Assembly: GCA_029880325.1 (NCBI GenBank) | Contig: JAOUOP010000008.1 | Location: 1 to 64,000 of the forward strand | Reading direction: 5' to 3' | Length of the DNA: 64,000 nt | Origin: Myxococcales bacterium | GTDB lineage: Bacteria; Myxococcota_A; Polyangia; Polyangiales; JAFGIB01 | Shown here: piece after piece, positions 1-8,583 of the stretch | Layout: the number at the start of each line of letters is the position of its first letter | Position numbering within the stretch: the first letter of the stretch is position 1 | Notes under the pieces: model-generated | Database searches by the model: none | Seen by the model: only the letters and a program-made list of their open reading frames with translations | Told to the model about the DNA's origin: nothing | Made by a program: the position numbers and the translations under genes

Positions 1-502
1 GCTCGGACCACGGATGCAGTGCCATCACTCCCTCTGGCCCCAGCGCCGGCCGCTTGCGAGCCTTGACGATCTTTTGCACCGCTTCCCGCGCCATGCGCTT
101 CATGTGATAGACGAGCCGCTCCATGTCTCCGCCAAAGGCCTGGTACAGAAGCGGCGGCGGAGTCACCTTCATCCGGATCACGTCCGGCCTCGAGTCGCCG
201 AAGTAGATCTTGGGCTTGGGCACGTCGATGTAGACGCTCAACCACAGGTCAAAATCAAAGACGAACCCCGGCATCCGCTCCGGTCGGTCCACCAGCCCCG
301 CTGCCACACAATTCACAAACTCGTACAGCAGGTGCAGCGCCTGGGCTTCGCAGTCCCTGAGCTGCAGCATGTGCGAGGGGCGGTCATCGAAAAGCTCATC
401 GGGCTGGTCGTAGCGCTCGCGCGCCATCAGCGTGTTGAGCGAGCAGCTGTTGTCCTCGTGCAGCAGCTTGATGAACTCCGGCAGATTGCCGTCCTCGGGG
501 GT
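1..502 (-). pseudogene. Truncated Y1 (REP-associated/IS200-like) transposase, C-terminal part
   Basis: I translated the minus strand here by hand; the frame is open from the left edge to about 502. It reads NLPEFIKLLHE, then LLYEFVNCVAAGLV, a Phe-Asp-rich stretch and finally ALGPEGVMALHPWSE. This order matches the C-terminal half of the Y1/HUH transposase-like proteins common in myxobacteria: the LPEF helix, the YxxxNxVxAGLV segment that carries the nucleophile tyrosine, then the G-x-E-x-V-x-A-x-HP tail. The N-terminal half with the HUH (NHxH) metal-binding motif is missing. The reading frame loses homology exactly where the inverted-repeat element at 503-710 begins. No plausible start codon or N-terminal domain exists beyond the element, so the gene is most likely dead. 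The 3' end lies off the left edge. The family call rests on remembered motif order, not on a search. Confidence 0.6.
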
Positions 503-710
503 CCTGTGTCGGTAGTTCTGGGTAAAACTCGGCGCGCAATCGCCGGCTCTCGGCGTGGCGAATCGACGAAGGACATACAAAGTATATTCGAGGAGATAGC
601 CCAAAGGGCGGTCGACGCGTCGAGGGCCGGCGATTGCTCGCCGAGGGCTGTCGAGCGCTGTCGAGGGCCGTCGAGAGCCCTCGAGCTTTACCCAGAGCTA
701 CCGACACAGG
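503..710. mobile_element. MITE-like element with 29-bp terminal inverted repeats
   Basis: Positions 503-531 and the reverse complement of 682-710 match at 27 of 29 bases, beginning CCTGTGTCGGTAG and continuing TCTGGGTAAA. The 208-bp interval has no coding frame with recognisable content and contains several TCGAGGGC-like short repeats. It sits at the break point of the transposase fragment. No convincing target-site duplication is visible (left flank ends GGGGGT, right flank begins TGAGTAG). It could be a MITE, or the fused ends of a larger IS that has lost its interior. Confidence 0.6.
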
Positions 711-1298
711 TGAGTAGGGTCCGCGACAGAATGACTTCCCCCTTTGATGCGTGACGGCGGAGCGCGATGGCGACGGCGCCCGCATGTTCGCCCGCGCGCG
801 CCAAACGGGGAAGTGACGCTTTCGCGGGCGCGTAGGCCGGCTATTTTAACGGGGCTACATCAAGCCTGTTGCGGCTGCTTCTCGGCTGGCCCCGACCGCT
901 CAGACCGTGCCCGCGTCGCCGTGCTGCCGGGGGTGCTGCCGGGGACGACGCAATCGCTCGTCACGGCGCCGGGCCAGGTCACCGCGAGAACTGAATGCCT
1001 TGGTGTGAACGCGCCAACAGGTGCCCGTGGTCGCCCCTCGCAATAACCAGGCGAGGCTCGCCGAAGAACCCGCCCGCCGATGCGTGGCAAAGGAGAAAGT
1101 GACGCTTTCAAGGGCACCGAGTTCGATGGCACTTGACCACCCCACGGCCGTGGTTAGCTTGGGCTTGTCACCGGGTCAGCCCGGATGGGGCCGCGCTCTC
1201 CGCCGCGGGCGGTCGCGCGAGCGCGGTTCCCGTTGCGCCTGAACCGGGAAGTTTCAACTCGAACCTCGGGCCCCATGCGCCCGACAAGGAGGACCACC
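711..1298. other. Intergenic spacer with a three-copy short motif
   Basis: No gene is supported here. A motif close to GGGGAAGTGACGCTTTCGCG occurs at 807-828 (+), in a variant at 1093-1115 (+) and, with about four mismatches, inverted at 721-742 (-). The 13-base core AAGTGACGCTTTC is identical at 811-823 and 1097-1109. Its AAAG...CTTT arms are partly palindromic. Upstream of the heat-shock gene there is a TTGACC at 1133-1138 followed by the palindrome CCACGGCCGTGG (1142-1153). This could be a promoter/operator pair, but the -10 (TAGCTT, 1155-1160) is poor. Confidence 0.4.
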
Positions 1299-1709
1299 AT
1301 GCTGGCCCAATGGGATCCATTTACCGAAATGTCACGCCTTCACGACCGCGTCTTCGGGCGCCCCAGCGCCGAGCGCGAGTACAACTGGCGGCCCGCCGTG
1401 GATATCTACGAGGACGACCAGGCGATCCATCTCGAGGCCGAGGTTCCGGGCGTCAAGCCACAAGACATCAAGGTCAATATCGAAAACAAGATCTTGACCG
1501 TCAGTGGTGAGCGCAAGCTGCAGCACGAGGACAAGAAGAACGGCTATCACCGTGTCGAGCGCTTCTACGGCACCTTCAGCCGCTCCTTCGCCTTGCACGA
1601 CGAGGTCGACCCCGACGAGATCGACGCCAGTTACGAGGGCGGCATCTTGCACCTGAAGCTGCCCAAGCGACCGGCGGTGCGCAAGCGCGAGATCACCGTC
1701 AAGGGCTGA
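1299..1709 (+). CDS. Small heat-shock protein, Hsp20/alpha-crystallin family
   Basis: A 136-residue ATP-independent holdase that binds unfolding proteins in the cytoplasm. The alpha-crystallin domain spans about residues 27-125. It begins with the WRPAVDIYED strand and includes AEVPGVKPQDI and the LTVSGERK strand. It ends with the GGILHLKLPK signature, whose G-x-L core is the family hallmark, followed by the REITVKG tail. The start at 1299 is chosen because AAGGAGG (1285-1291) lies at ideal distance. The in-frame ATG at 1185 would add a basic, low-complexity leader not seen in the family. It is convergent with the kinase gene, 27 bp apart. Heat control is expected for the family, but no CIRCE or clear sigma-32 site is visible. 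Confidence 0.95.
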   Translation: MLAQWDPFTEMSRLHDRVFGRPSAEREYNWRPAVDIYEDDQAIHLEAEVPGVKPQDIKVNIENKILTVSGERKLQHEDKKNGYHRVERFYGTFSRSFALHDEVDPDEIDASYEGGILHLKLPKRPAVRKREITVKG

Positions 1710-1736
1710 CAAAAGAAAGCCACGACGTTCGTGGGC
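1710..1736 (-). terminator. Rho-independent terminator of the kinase gene
   Basis: Read on the minus strand directly after the kinase stop codon, GCCCACGA, loop ACG and TCGTGGC form a stem. It is followed at once by TTTCTTTTG. The T-tract is only on the minus strand, so it terminates the kinase gene and not the heat-shock gene. Confidence 0.75.
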
Positions 1737-4700
1737 TCACGCCTCCCCACAGGTCGCGAGCCCGTCGGGCTTTCCGTCCTGGGGCGGCAGCGGTACTCGG
1801 GCGGCGGCGAAGGCGGCAGGATCGACGATGCCATGGGCCCTGAGCGCCTCGTCGATCTCGTCGCGCTGTCCACGCCGAATGCGCGGGCCGAGTACCGATG
1901 CCTGACGCTCGGCACACAATCCGTCGACGTGGCTCGATAGCAGCTCGGCCGCGCGCAGGAAGGCCGTGCGCGCCTGGTGAAGCCGCCCCAGGGCCGCGTC
2001 CAGGCAAGCCCGGTAGAGCACGGCATGGCCCACGCTCGAAGGCAGCTCGATGCCCTCCAAGCGCGCGACCAGCGCTTCGATACGCGCGAGCAACTCCGGC
2101 TGCGGCGCTCGGTGGTAGGCGAGCAGCACCACCGGCAACACGACCGTGAGGACCACCGAGGCATAGATGGGCACCCTGCCGGCATCGCCGCGCAAGAAGC
2201 TTTCGGCCCGACGCGCGAAGGCCATGCAGGCGCTCAGATCGCCTCCAAGCGCCGTGGCAATCCCCTCGGCGCTGCCGTTTTCCAGAAACTGCATCTCCAG
2301 GTCCCGGGGATTGTCCGCAGGCGCTGTGCGCCCTTCGTCGTTCGGCCATGCCCCCTCCACCCCCGGAAGCGGCGGCGGCGCCCAGGCGAAGCGGTCGAAG
2401 CCCACGGCACCCAGACGCGAGAGCCTCGCCCGGTTGTGGGCCAGGCCTCGATAGTCGCCCCGCAACCACAGGCAAAGGTGCAACGTGGCCAGTAGCTGTG
2501 CGACCTCCGGGGCGCTGCCAGTGCACTGATCACGAAAGATGGCCAAGGCTTCGAGCAGGCGACGTTCGGCCCGCTCCAGCTCGCCACATAGAAACGCATC
2601 GTGCCCCTCGGCCATCGCCAACCAGGCTTCAGACTGTGGATCGAAGAGCCCTTCGCCCAGCTCCCGCGCCACGGTCAGGGCGCCCAGGACGTCGCCCCCC
2701 TCGGCCTGGGCGAGCTGGCGGTCGACGGCAAAGTGAAACAAGCACAGCGCCCGCAGCAGGCGCGGAGCGTCGCCGGCGCCGAGCGCTTCGCCAAGAAGTT
2801 CGAGCACCCAGACCTGGGCGGGCACGCGCTGCACGTTCAAGAGCCCAAAGCCCAGGGCGTAGGCGGTGTCGAGTCGGTTCAGGAGCAGGGGTGGGATATG
2901 GTTGCCGCCCCAACGCACGTAGGTCAGGCCACGCTGCAGCAGCTGTTGCCGCAGCTCGGCCCGGCGCGCCTGGGCCGCCTGCCGATCGAGCGGCCGCGTC
3001 AGGTCCAGGCTCACCAGGGCCTCCGAAAGGAGCTTGGTGCCAGCGTCGAAGTAGCCGCCGAAGATGCTCTGCTCGCCGGCCCGGCGTCGCAAGTCAGCGC
3101 CCTCAAAGGGCGGGGCATCTTCAGAGGCCGAAAGCAGAACCTCCGCCGCCTCGGCCCGGCGCCCGCCCTGGATGAGCGCCTCGGCCAACGATCCGAGCAG
3201 CCAGCGGCGCCCTGCCAGCTCGTCGCCGCGCAGCTCCACCGCCACCCAGTAAAGTCGAATCGCCTGATCGAACGCCAGGGCTTTCTCCGCCTGGCGCGCG
3301 CCCCGCACCGCATAGGCGAAGGCCCTCCCCGGCTCCCCGGCCCCGCGGGCGAACTGCACCAGGGCCTCCAGATCCCCCGACGCGCTCAGCTCCATCAGGT
3401 CGAGTAACTTCCGGTTATAACTTCGCAGCTCGACGTCGGAGAGGCGCGCGCGCACCGCGTCACCGATCCGGGTGTGGGAGACCGCCACTGTCGCCTCGTC
3501 GGCCTCTCCGAGCACGCGGATGAGGCCGTGGTCGCGCAGCTGGTCGAGGGATCGGCCGGGATGGAAGGGTCGCTCGGCACAACGCTCCACGACCTCCCAC
3601 AGAATCGGTCGCCGCGCCACCGCCAGCAGTCGCAAGAGACCGCGCGCATCGGCGTCCAGCGCGGCCAGCCGGTCATCGGTGACGTCGGTGAGCGACACCT
3701 GCGCCGCCTCTGCTCCGGCCGCCCGCGGCCGCGCCGCCAGGTAACCCGCCAGCTCACCGATCAGATAAGGGTTGCCACCTGCTTCGGCTGCAATCGCCCA
3801 GGCCTCGTCGCGCCGCCCAGGTCCCAGCAGTTCCGCGGCGATGGCCGTGCCCGCGTCGGCCGAGAGCGTGTCTAGCTCCAGCGTATGCAGGTACGCGCAC
3901 CCCTCGAAGCGCCCCAGGATCAGCTCCAACTGTCGGCTACATTGGGCCTCCTCGGGGCGGTAGGCCAGCACCAGCACCACCGCTGGCGCCTGCTCGCCTC
4001 CGATCAGGTCATCGAGCAGCAGGGCCGAGTCCATGTCGCCCCATTGCAGGTCGTCGATGCACAGCACCAGGCGATAGACCTCCCCCACACGCCTGAGCAA
4101 CTGCTTGAGCCCCGCAAAAGCCTGGCGCCGCAGCTCCACGGGATCGGCGGGCAGCTCACCACGTTGCACGGCCGATGCGAATTGCTCGATCTGGGCCAGC
4201 ACCGGAAAGAGCTTGGCCACCGCACCGGCGCGATCGGGCAGGAGCGTGGGCCTCAAGCGCGCAGGTTGGGAACGCAGGAAGGAGCACAGCTGATCGATGA
4301 CGCCATCGAGCGCCTTGAAGGGCAGCGACTCGCGCTCGTAGCAGCGACCGGAGAGCACCACGGACCCCAAGTCAGTCGCACGCCGCGCGAAGGCTTCCAG
4401 GAGCGTCGTTTTGCCCACGCCGCCGGCCCCCGACAGCAGCACCACCTGCGGCCGGCGAGTCTCCTCGGCCGCAGCCAAGACCCCCAACAACAAACGCTGC
4501 TCGCTGTCGCGGCCCACGATGCCGAGTGGCGGAGCGTGCGAAGGGGGCGGAGGAATCGGAGATGTGGGGACTTGAATCCGTGGCTTGCCGAGGGCCGCGA
4601 GGATGGCGTCTCCGTCGGCCCGCTCTCTCGGCTCCGGCTCGAGCAGCGCCATGCAGAGGCGCTCGAGGTCAGCGGGCACACCGTCGACGCGGTGCGACGG

Positions 4701-5468
4701 AGGGTCGGGAGGATGGCATTGCTGGCGCGCCAGCACGTGCACGTCCTCGCTCGGATAGGGCAGCTCGCCCGTGAGCGACTCGTACAGGATGACTCCCACC
4801 GAGTACCAGTCGCCGCTTGCCGTAGGACGATGCCCGAAGAATTCATCGGGCGCCATATAACCAGGAGTTCCTTCGACGACGCTGTCGCCCGTAACAAAGA
4901 CGCTCTGCGTTCGGCGCACCAACCCGAAGTCCAGGATCACAGCGCGGCCTTCTGCGGTGACCAGCACGTTGTCGGGCTTCAAATCGCGATGGACGATGCC
5001 GCGGCGATGCAGAAAGCAAACGCCTTCAGTGATCTGGTACATCAAGTCCCGCAGCCCGGCTTCATCGGCAACCAGATCGGCAAAGTGCGGGCGCGGCGAC
5101 TGCAAGATCTGATCGCCCAACACGTGCTGATCGAAAGGCACGCCGCGCACGTACTCCATGCTGAAAAACCACTGCGAGCGCTCGTGAAAGAGTTCGTGCA
5201 GACGCACCAGGTTCGGGTGGGCCGCATCCGCTAGCGAGCGAAACTCCTGCTTGAAGAGGAAGAGCGATCGCGGTTTCAGCGAGCGCAACATCTTGACCGC
5301 GACCAATGCGTCGCTGCGCAGGTCGCGCGCCAGGTAGACCTCACCCATGCCACCATCGCCGAGCTTGCGCAGCAGATCGAAACGGTAGGCCCCGGTGAAA
5401 GCCCCGGGATGCGGTTCTTCGACGGGTGCCGTCGCGACGCGATCTTGGCGACTGGCGGTTTGACCCAT
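1737..5468 (-). CDS. Ser/Thr protein kinase fused to AAA ATPase and helical repeat region
   Basis: A 1,243-residue cytoplasmic signalling protein. Residues ~27-290 are a eukaryotic-type kinase: glycine loop GDGGMGEV (37-44), lysine in VAVK (59), HRDLKPDN (Asp 162), DFG (180-182) and GTPGYMAPDE in place of APE. A proline-rich linker leads to an AAA_16/STAND-like ATPase with Walker A GAGGVGKT (347-354) and Walker B CIDDLQWGD (about 470). The last ~650 residues are Leu/Ala-rich helices resembling TPR arrays. There is no transmembrane segment. This PknK-like architecture is frequent in myxobacteria. The ATG at 5468 is preferred. A GTG at 5516 would add 16 residues, but a TATACT box lies between them. 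All catalytic residues are present. The substrate is unknown and it stands alone as a transcription unit. Confidence 0.93.
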   Translation of the reverse strand: MGQTASRQDRVATAPVEEPHPGAFTGAYRFDLLRKLGDGGMGEVYLARDLRSDALVAVKMLRSLKPRSLFLFKQEFRSLADAAHPNLVRLHELFHERSQWFFSMEYVRGVPFDQHVLGDQILQSPRPHFADLVADEAGLRDLMYQITEGVCFLHRRGIVHRDLKPDNVLVTAEGRAVILDFGLVRRTQSVFVTGDSVVEGTPGYMAPDEFFGHRPTASGDWYSVGVILYESLTGELPYPSEDVHVLARQQCHPPDPPSHRVDGVPADLERLCMALLEPEPRERADGDAILAALGKPRIQVPTSPIPPPPSHAPPLGIVGRDSEQRLLLGVLAAAEETRRPQVVLLSGAGGVGKTTLLEAFARRATDLGSVVLSGRCYERESLPFKALDGVIDQLCSFLRSQPARLRPTLLPDRAGAVAKLFPVLAQIEQFASAVQRGELPADPVELRRQAFAGLKQLLRRVGEVYRLVLCIDDLQWGDMDSALLLDDLIGGEQAPAVVLVLAYRPEEAQCSRQLELILGRFEGCAYLHTLELDTLSADAGTAIAAELLGPGRRDEAWAIAAEAGGNPYLIGELAGYLAARPRAAGAEAAQVSLTDVTDDRLAALDADARGLLRLLAVARRPILWEVVERCAERPFHPGRSLDQLRDHGLIRVLGEADEATVAVSHTRIGDAVRARLSDVELRSYNRKLLDLMELSASGDLEALVQFARGAGEPGRAFAYAVRGARQAEKALAFDQAIRLYWVAVELRGDELAGRRWLLGSLAEALIQGGRRAEAAEVLLSASEDAPPFEGADLRRRAGEQSIFGGYFDAGTKLLSEALVSLDLTRPLDRQAAQARRAELRQQLLQRGLTYVRWGGNHIPPLLLNRLDTAYALGFGLLNVQRVPAQVWVLELLGEALGAGDAPRLLRALCLFHFAVDRQLAQAEGGDVLGALTVARELGEGLFDPQSEAWLAMAEGHDAFLCGELERAERRLLEALAIFRDQCTGSAPEVAQLLATLHLCLWLRGDYRGLAHNRARLSRLGAVGFDRFAWAPPPLPGVEGAWPNDEGRTAPADNPRDLEMQFLENGSAEGIATALGGDLSACMAFARRAESFLRGDAGRVPIYASVVLTVVLPVVLLAYHRAPQPELLARIEALVARLEGIELPSSVGHAVLYRACLDAALGRLHQARTAFLRAAELLSSHVDGLCAERQASVLGPRIRRGQRDEIDEALRAHGIVDPAAFAAARVPLPPQDGKPDGLATCGEA

Positions 5469-5476
5469 GACGCCAA

Positions 5477-5482
5477 AGTATA
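5477..5482 (-). promoter_or_regulatory. Possible -10 box placing the kinase on a leaderless transcript
   Basis: TATACT on the minus strand ends 8 bases before the ATG at 5468, so transcription would begin at about the A of the start codon. No Shine-Dalgarno sequence precedes that ATG and no good -35 is seen at 15-18 bp. Confidence 0.35.
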
Positions 5483-5551
5483 CGCCCGGAAGCCCCACAA
5501 GTTGCGCCCTTCGCACCGCAATTCGCAGTGCGTCGCGACTTATCGACGAGC

Positions 5552-5567
5552 TGTGATCGACGTCACA
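5552..5567. promoter_or_regulatory. CRP/FNR-family-like operator palindrome
   Basis: TGTGA-TCGACG-TCACA is an exact match to the TGTGA-N6-TCACA half-site arrangement of CRP-type regulators. The flanking bases extend the stem to GCTGTGA/TCACAGC. It is centred about 90 bp upstream of the kinase start, within the 178-bp gap between the CoA-transferase and kinase genes. As a stem it is followed by AAAA on the plus strand and CTCGTCG on the minus strand, so it is not a terminator for either neighbour. Confidence 0.4.
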
Positions 5568-5646
5568 GCAAAACCGGTATGTCTTGCCTGGTGTGAGCGA
5601 ACCATGGCCGCGAAGGCCTGTGCACAGACCTCGAATTCGCTTCGCT

Positions 5647-6849
5647 TCACAGGACGCCGTTGCGGCGCAGCGTCACGATCTCGTCGCCATCGAGGCCCGA
5701 CTCGCGCAAGATTTCGTCAGTGTGCTCACCGAGTAGCGGCGGCCTTCGTGTGATTGCGCCCGGCGTCGCGCTCAACTTCACGGGCAGGCCGGTGGTCTTG
5801 AATGTTCCCACTTCGGGATGCGGCAACTCGACGAGCATCTGGCGCGCAAGCACCTGCGGATCGGCGAAGACCTGCTCGATGTCGAGCACCGGTCCGGTCG
5901 GAATGCCCGCGGCGTTGAGATGTTGCACCCAGTGGGCGACCGGATGATCGCGCAGGACGGCCTCGATCGCGTGACTGAGGGTGTCGCGGTTGCCGATGCG
6001 TTTGACCGGGTTGTCGAAGCGCGCGTCCTCCAGCCATTCGGGGTGCCCAAGCGCGCTAGCCAGCTTGCCCCACATGGCATCGTTGCCCGCCGCGATGTTC
6101 AAGTAGCCGTCCTGGGCTTCGAAGCGACCGTAGGGCGATGAAAGCGGGTGGTGCTGGCCCGAAGGCCCTGGCGCGCGCTGGGTCTCGAAGTACATGCCCG
6201 CGCCCCAACTCAGCACCGAAACCATGGCCTCGAGCAGGGAGGTGTCCACCACCTGTCCGCGCCCGCTGTGCTCGCGTGCCAAAAGCGCCAGCTGGATGCC
6301 CTGGGCCGCAAAAATGCCCCCGAGCAAGTCGGCGATGGCGATACCCGCACGCGTGGGCCCCGACTCCTCGGTGCCGGTCAAGCTCATAAAACCACCCATG
6401 CCCTGGGCGATCTGATCGAAGCCGGGACGGTCGCGGTAGGGCCCGTCTTTGCCGAAGCCGGAGATCGAGCAGTAGATCAGGCGCGGATGGCCGGCGCACA
6501 GGCGCTCGGCGCCCAGGCCCAGCTCCGTCATCACTCCCGGCCGGAAGTTTTCGACGATCACATCGAAGTGAGGCACCAGCCGATCGATCAGCGCCCTACC
6601 CGCTTCGCGCTTGAGGTCCACCGTGATCGAGCGCTTGCCGCGATTGGCCGACAGAAAGAAGTAGCTGTCGCGATCGGCACCGGGGAAACGAAATTCACGC
6701 CCGCGGCTGGACTCGACCTTGACCACGTCGGCGCCGTAGTCGGCCAGCAGCTGCGTGCAAAAGGGGCCCGCCAGGTAGCGCGTGAAGTCGAGCACGCGCA
6801 CGCCCGAGAGCGGCGGCCGTGCGGCTTCATCCGTGGCCGACGCGACCAT
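5647..6849 (-). CDS. CaiB/BaiF family (class III) CoA-transferase
   Basis: A 400-residue enzyme expected to move CoA between carboxylic acids, through an aspartyl-CoA thioester. It opens with LSGVRVLDFTRYLAGPF and GADVVKVE, the family N-terminal signature. NRGKRSITVDLK, the VIVENFRPG segment and SGFGKDGPYRDRPGFD follow. The conserved catalytic Asp is D174 in AIADLLGG. The length is normal for the family. The gene starts 3 bp after the stop of the crotonase gene, so the two are co-transcribed and probably act on the same acyl-CoA. The acid substrate cannot be told from sequence. The stop codon is TGA. Confidence 0.93.
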   Translation of the reverse strand: MVASATDEAARPPLSGVRVLDFTRYLAGPFCTQLLADYGADVVKVESSRGREFRFPGADRDSYFFLSANRGKRSITVDLKREAGRALIDRLVPHFDVIVENFRPGVMTELGLGAERLCAGHPRLIYCSISGFGKDGPYRDRPGFDQIAQGMGGFMSLTGTEESGPTRAGIAIADLLGGIFAAQGIQLALLAREHSGRGQVVDTSLLEAMVSVLSWGAGMYFETQRAPGPSGQHHPLSSPYGRFEAQDGYLNIAAGNDAMWGKLASALGHPEWLEDARFDNPVKRIGNRDTLSHAIEAVLRDHPVAHWVQHLNAAGIPTGPVLDIEQVFADPQVLARQMLVELPHPEVGTFKTTGLPVKLSATPGAITRRPPLLGEHTDEILRESGLDGDEIVTLRRNGVL

Positions 6850-6852
6850 GCT

Positions 6853-7635
6853 TCAGCGCCCCTTGAACTGGGCAGGGCGTTTTTCGAGAAAGGCCGAGAC
6901 GCCTTCGCGGTAGTCCTCGCTTGCGTAACAAGCGGCGATGGCCTCGTCGACGCGGGCGTGGTCGCGCAGCTCACGGGGCTTCTGAAGCTCGCGCACGGCG
7001 AGCTTGACGCTGCGCACGGTCAACGGCGCGTTGTCGGCGATCATGGCGGCGACATTCATCACCTCGGCTTCGAGTTCGGCCTTGGGGTAGACCGCGTTGA
7101 GCAGGCCCATGCGCAGTGCCTCCTGCGCGTCGAAGCGCTTGGCCGTGAAGAAGATCTCCTTGGCGCGGCTGAAACCCACAAGCTGTGTCAAGACCTCGAT
7201 GCCGGGGCTGCTGTAGCCCAGTCCCAGGCGCGCGGCGGGGATGCCCAGGCGCGCGTCGTCGGCGGCGTAACGCATGTCGGCGGTGAGCGCGATGGCGACA
7301 CCGCCGCCGATGCAGAAGCCGTGGATCATCGCCAGAACCGGCTTGTCGATGCCGCTGAGGGCGGCAAAGGCACGGGCGTTGTCGACGTCGTAGTCCAGGG
7401 CGCCAGCGCCGGTGCGGGTCTCGTCGAACTGGGAGATGTCGGCACCGGCCACGAAGGCCACCTCGCCAGCGCCGCGCAGCACCACCACGCGCACGGCGTC
7501 GTCGTCGGAAAGCTCGCGCGCTGCCTCGGGAATCGCGCGCCACATGTCGACGCTGATGGCGTTGCGCCGCGCCTCGTGGTCGAAGACCAGAAAACCGACC
7601 GCGCCGTTGCGCTCGACTCGAATGCTGCCGCTCAT
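6853..7635 (-). CDS. Crotonase-fold enoyl-CoA hydratase/isomerase family protein
   Basis: A 260-residue acyl-CoA enzyme. The two oxyanion-hole segments are clear: FVAGADISQF (61-70) and IHGFCIGGGVAIALTAD (104-120). The C-terminal REGVSAFLEKRPAQFKGR is the usual family ending. The two glutamates that act as acid/base in classical hydratases align to Ala114 (after GGGV) and Ala134 (in GIPAARLG). Simple hydration is therefore doubtful, and isomerase, decarboxylase or hydrolase activity is possible. It is the third gene of a four-gene operon. It begins 4 bp after the Dabb stop, with GAGG in the upstream gene's tail serving as ribosome-binding site. Confidence 0.9.
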   Translation of the reverse strand: MSGSIRVERNGAVGFLVFDHEARRNAISVDMWRAIPEAARELSDDDAVRVVVLRGAGEVAFVAGADISQFDETRTGAGALDYDVDNARAFAALSGIDKPVLAMIHGFCIGGGVAIALTADMRYAADDARLGIPAARLGLGYSSPGIEVLTQLVGFSRAKEIFFTAKRFDAQEALRMGLLNAVYPKAELEAEVMNVAAMIADNAPLTVRSVKLAVRELQKPRELRDHARVDEAIAACYASEDYREGVSAFLEKRPAQFKGR

Positions 7636-7639
7636 GAAT

Positions 7640-7936
7640 TCAAACCTCGAAGCTCCAGGCCTTGAGCACCTGCAAACGGGGCGTCAAATACTCGTCGACG
7701 AAGCGCCGGTGCAGCGCGTCCTCGCGGTAGCGCTCCAAAGCCTCGGTCGACTCGAAGCACACGCGCAGGCTCACATCCCAGGCCCCATCGGCTGCGGCGT
7801 CGGCGGGCAGGCCCACGTGCAGCGAGGCCACACCAGCGACCTGGCCGAGTTCGCGCGCGCGCTCGGCCACCTGGCGCCGGCCCTCGGGCGTGGCCGCCGC
7901 TTCGGTGAGCTTCAAGAAAACGTAACGCTCGATCAC
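7640..7936 (-). CDS. Dabb (stress-responsive alpha/beta barrel) domain protein
   Basis: A 98-residue ferredoxin-like protein. It starts MIERYVFLKL, then has a long helix (RRQVAERARELGQVAG), a central strand and RVCFESTEALERYREDALHRRFVDEYLTP. This is the pattern of Dabb domains, which dimerise into an alpha/beta barrel. The size is right for a single domain. Some relatives are cyclases or small-molecule binders and many have no known activity. It is tightly packed between the PEBP gene (23-bp gap) and the crotonase gene (4-bp gap), so it may serve the same acyl-CoA pathway. Confidence 0.8.
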   Translation of the reverse strand: MIERYVFLKLTEAAATPEGRRQVAERARELGQVAGVASLHVGLPADAAADGAWDVSLRVCFESTEALERYREDALHRRFVDEYLTPRLQVLKAWSFEV

Positions 7937-7959
7937 TTTCGCCTCGCCGCCAAAAAGCC

Positions 7960-8583
7960 TCAGGTCACGTCTGGGTTGAGCGAGTAGGTGCCCACCAGAC
8001 TGGCCTCGCCCAAGACCTTGCCCTCGATGGCCGCGAGCACCTGCTCGCGCGTGAAACTACCGTCGACCGCGCAGGGCTCGGAGAGGGCGTAGAGCGTGAA
8101 GTGGTAGTGGTGGAGGATGCTGTCGTTCCAGGGCGGACAGGGGCCGTCGTAGCCGAAGTACTGGCCTTCCATGTCGGCGTCGCCGGCAAACCACTGGGTG
8201 TAGTTATTGACGCCGTGGCGACCGCCACCGGGCGCGGCCGGGCCGTCCTTGCCGCGCGGCGTCACGCCGCTGCTGTGGGCGCCCTCGGCGATGGAGCCGG
8301 CCGCCGGGTCCAGGTCGACCAGCACCCAGTGCGTGAAGTCCACGCGCGGCAGGCCCGCCGGCACCGTCTTGCCCTCCTGATTGACGTCATCGGGCTTACT
8401 GGGCACGTCCGGATCGTGACAGGTCAGCACCAACGAGGCGGTGCCCTCGGGCAGCCCCGACCAGGCCAGGTGCGGGTTTTTATTGTCGCTGAGCTCCACG
8501 TGGTTTACGGCGTGGGGCACGGCGAAGGCGCAGCGCCCGGGGATGGGCTTTCCAGCTTCGAAACTCTCGCTGCTCAGTTGCAT
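7960..8583 (-). CDS. YbhB/YbcL family (phosphatidylethanolamine-binding-like) protein
   Basis: A 207-residue protein of the Raf-kinase-inhibitor/PEBP fold. The DPDVPS motif, the [11 protein letters not shown] segment and GYDGPCPP followed by [10 protein letters not shown] give the three parts of the ligand pocket. No signal peptide is visible, so it is probably cytoplasmic. The start at 8583 is preceded by GGAAGGGAG at good spacing. It is the first gene of the four-gene minus-strand operon and is divergent from the UDP-glucuronate decarboxylase gene. The ligand is unknown. Confidence 0.9.
   Translation of the reverse strand: MQLSSESFEAGKPIPGRCAFAVPHAVNHVELSDNKNPHLAWSGLPEGTASLVLTCHDPDVPSKPDDVNQEGKTVPAGLPRVDFTHWVLVDLDPAAGSIAEGAHSSGVTPRGKDGPAAPGGGRHGVNNYTQWFAGDADMEGQYFGYDGPCPPWNDSILHHYHFTLYALSEPCAVDGSFTREQVLAAIEGKVLGEASLVGTYSLNPDVT

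Noticed and set aside
14..754. 246-codon plus-strand frame at the left end
   Set aside because: It is the complement of the transposase fragment and runs on through the inverted-repeat element; the minus strand carries the family motifs.
860..1145. Small open frames in the spacer at 711-1298 on both strands
   Set aside because: No ribosome sites, no recognisable motifs and strongly biased composition; nothing supports translation.
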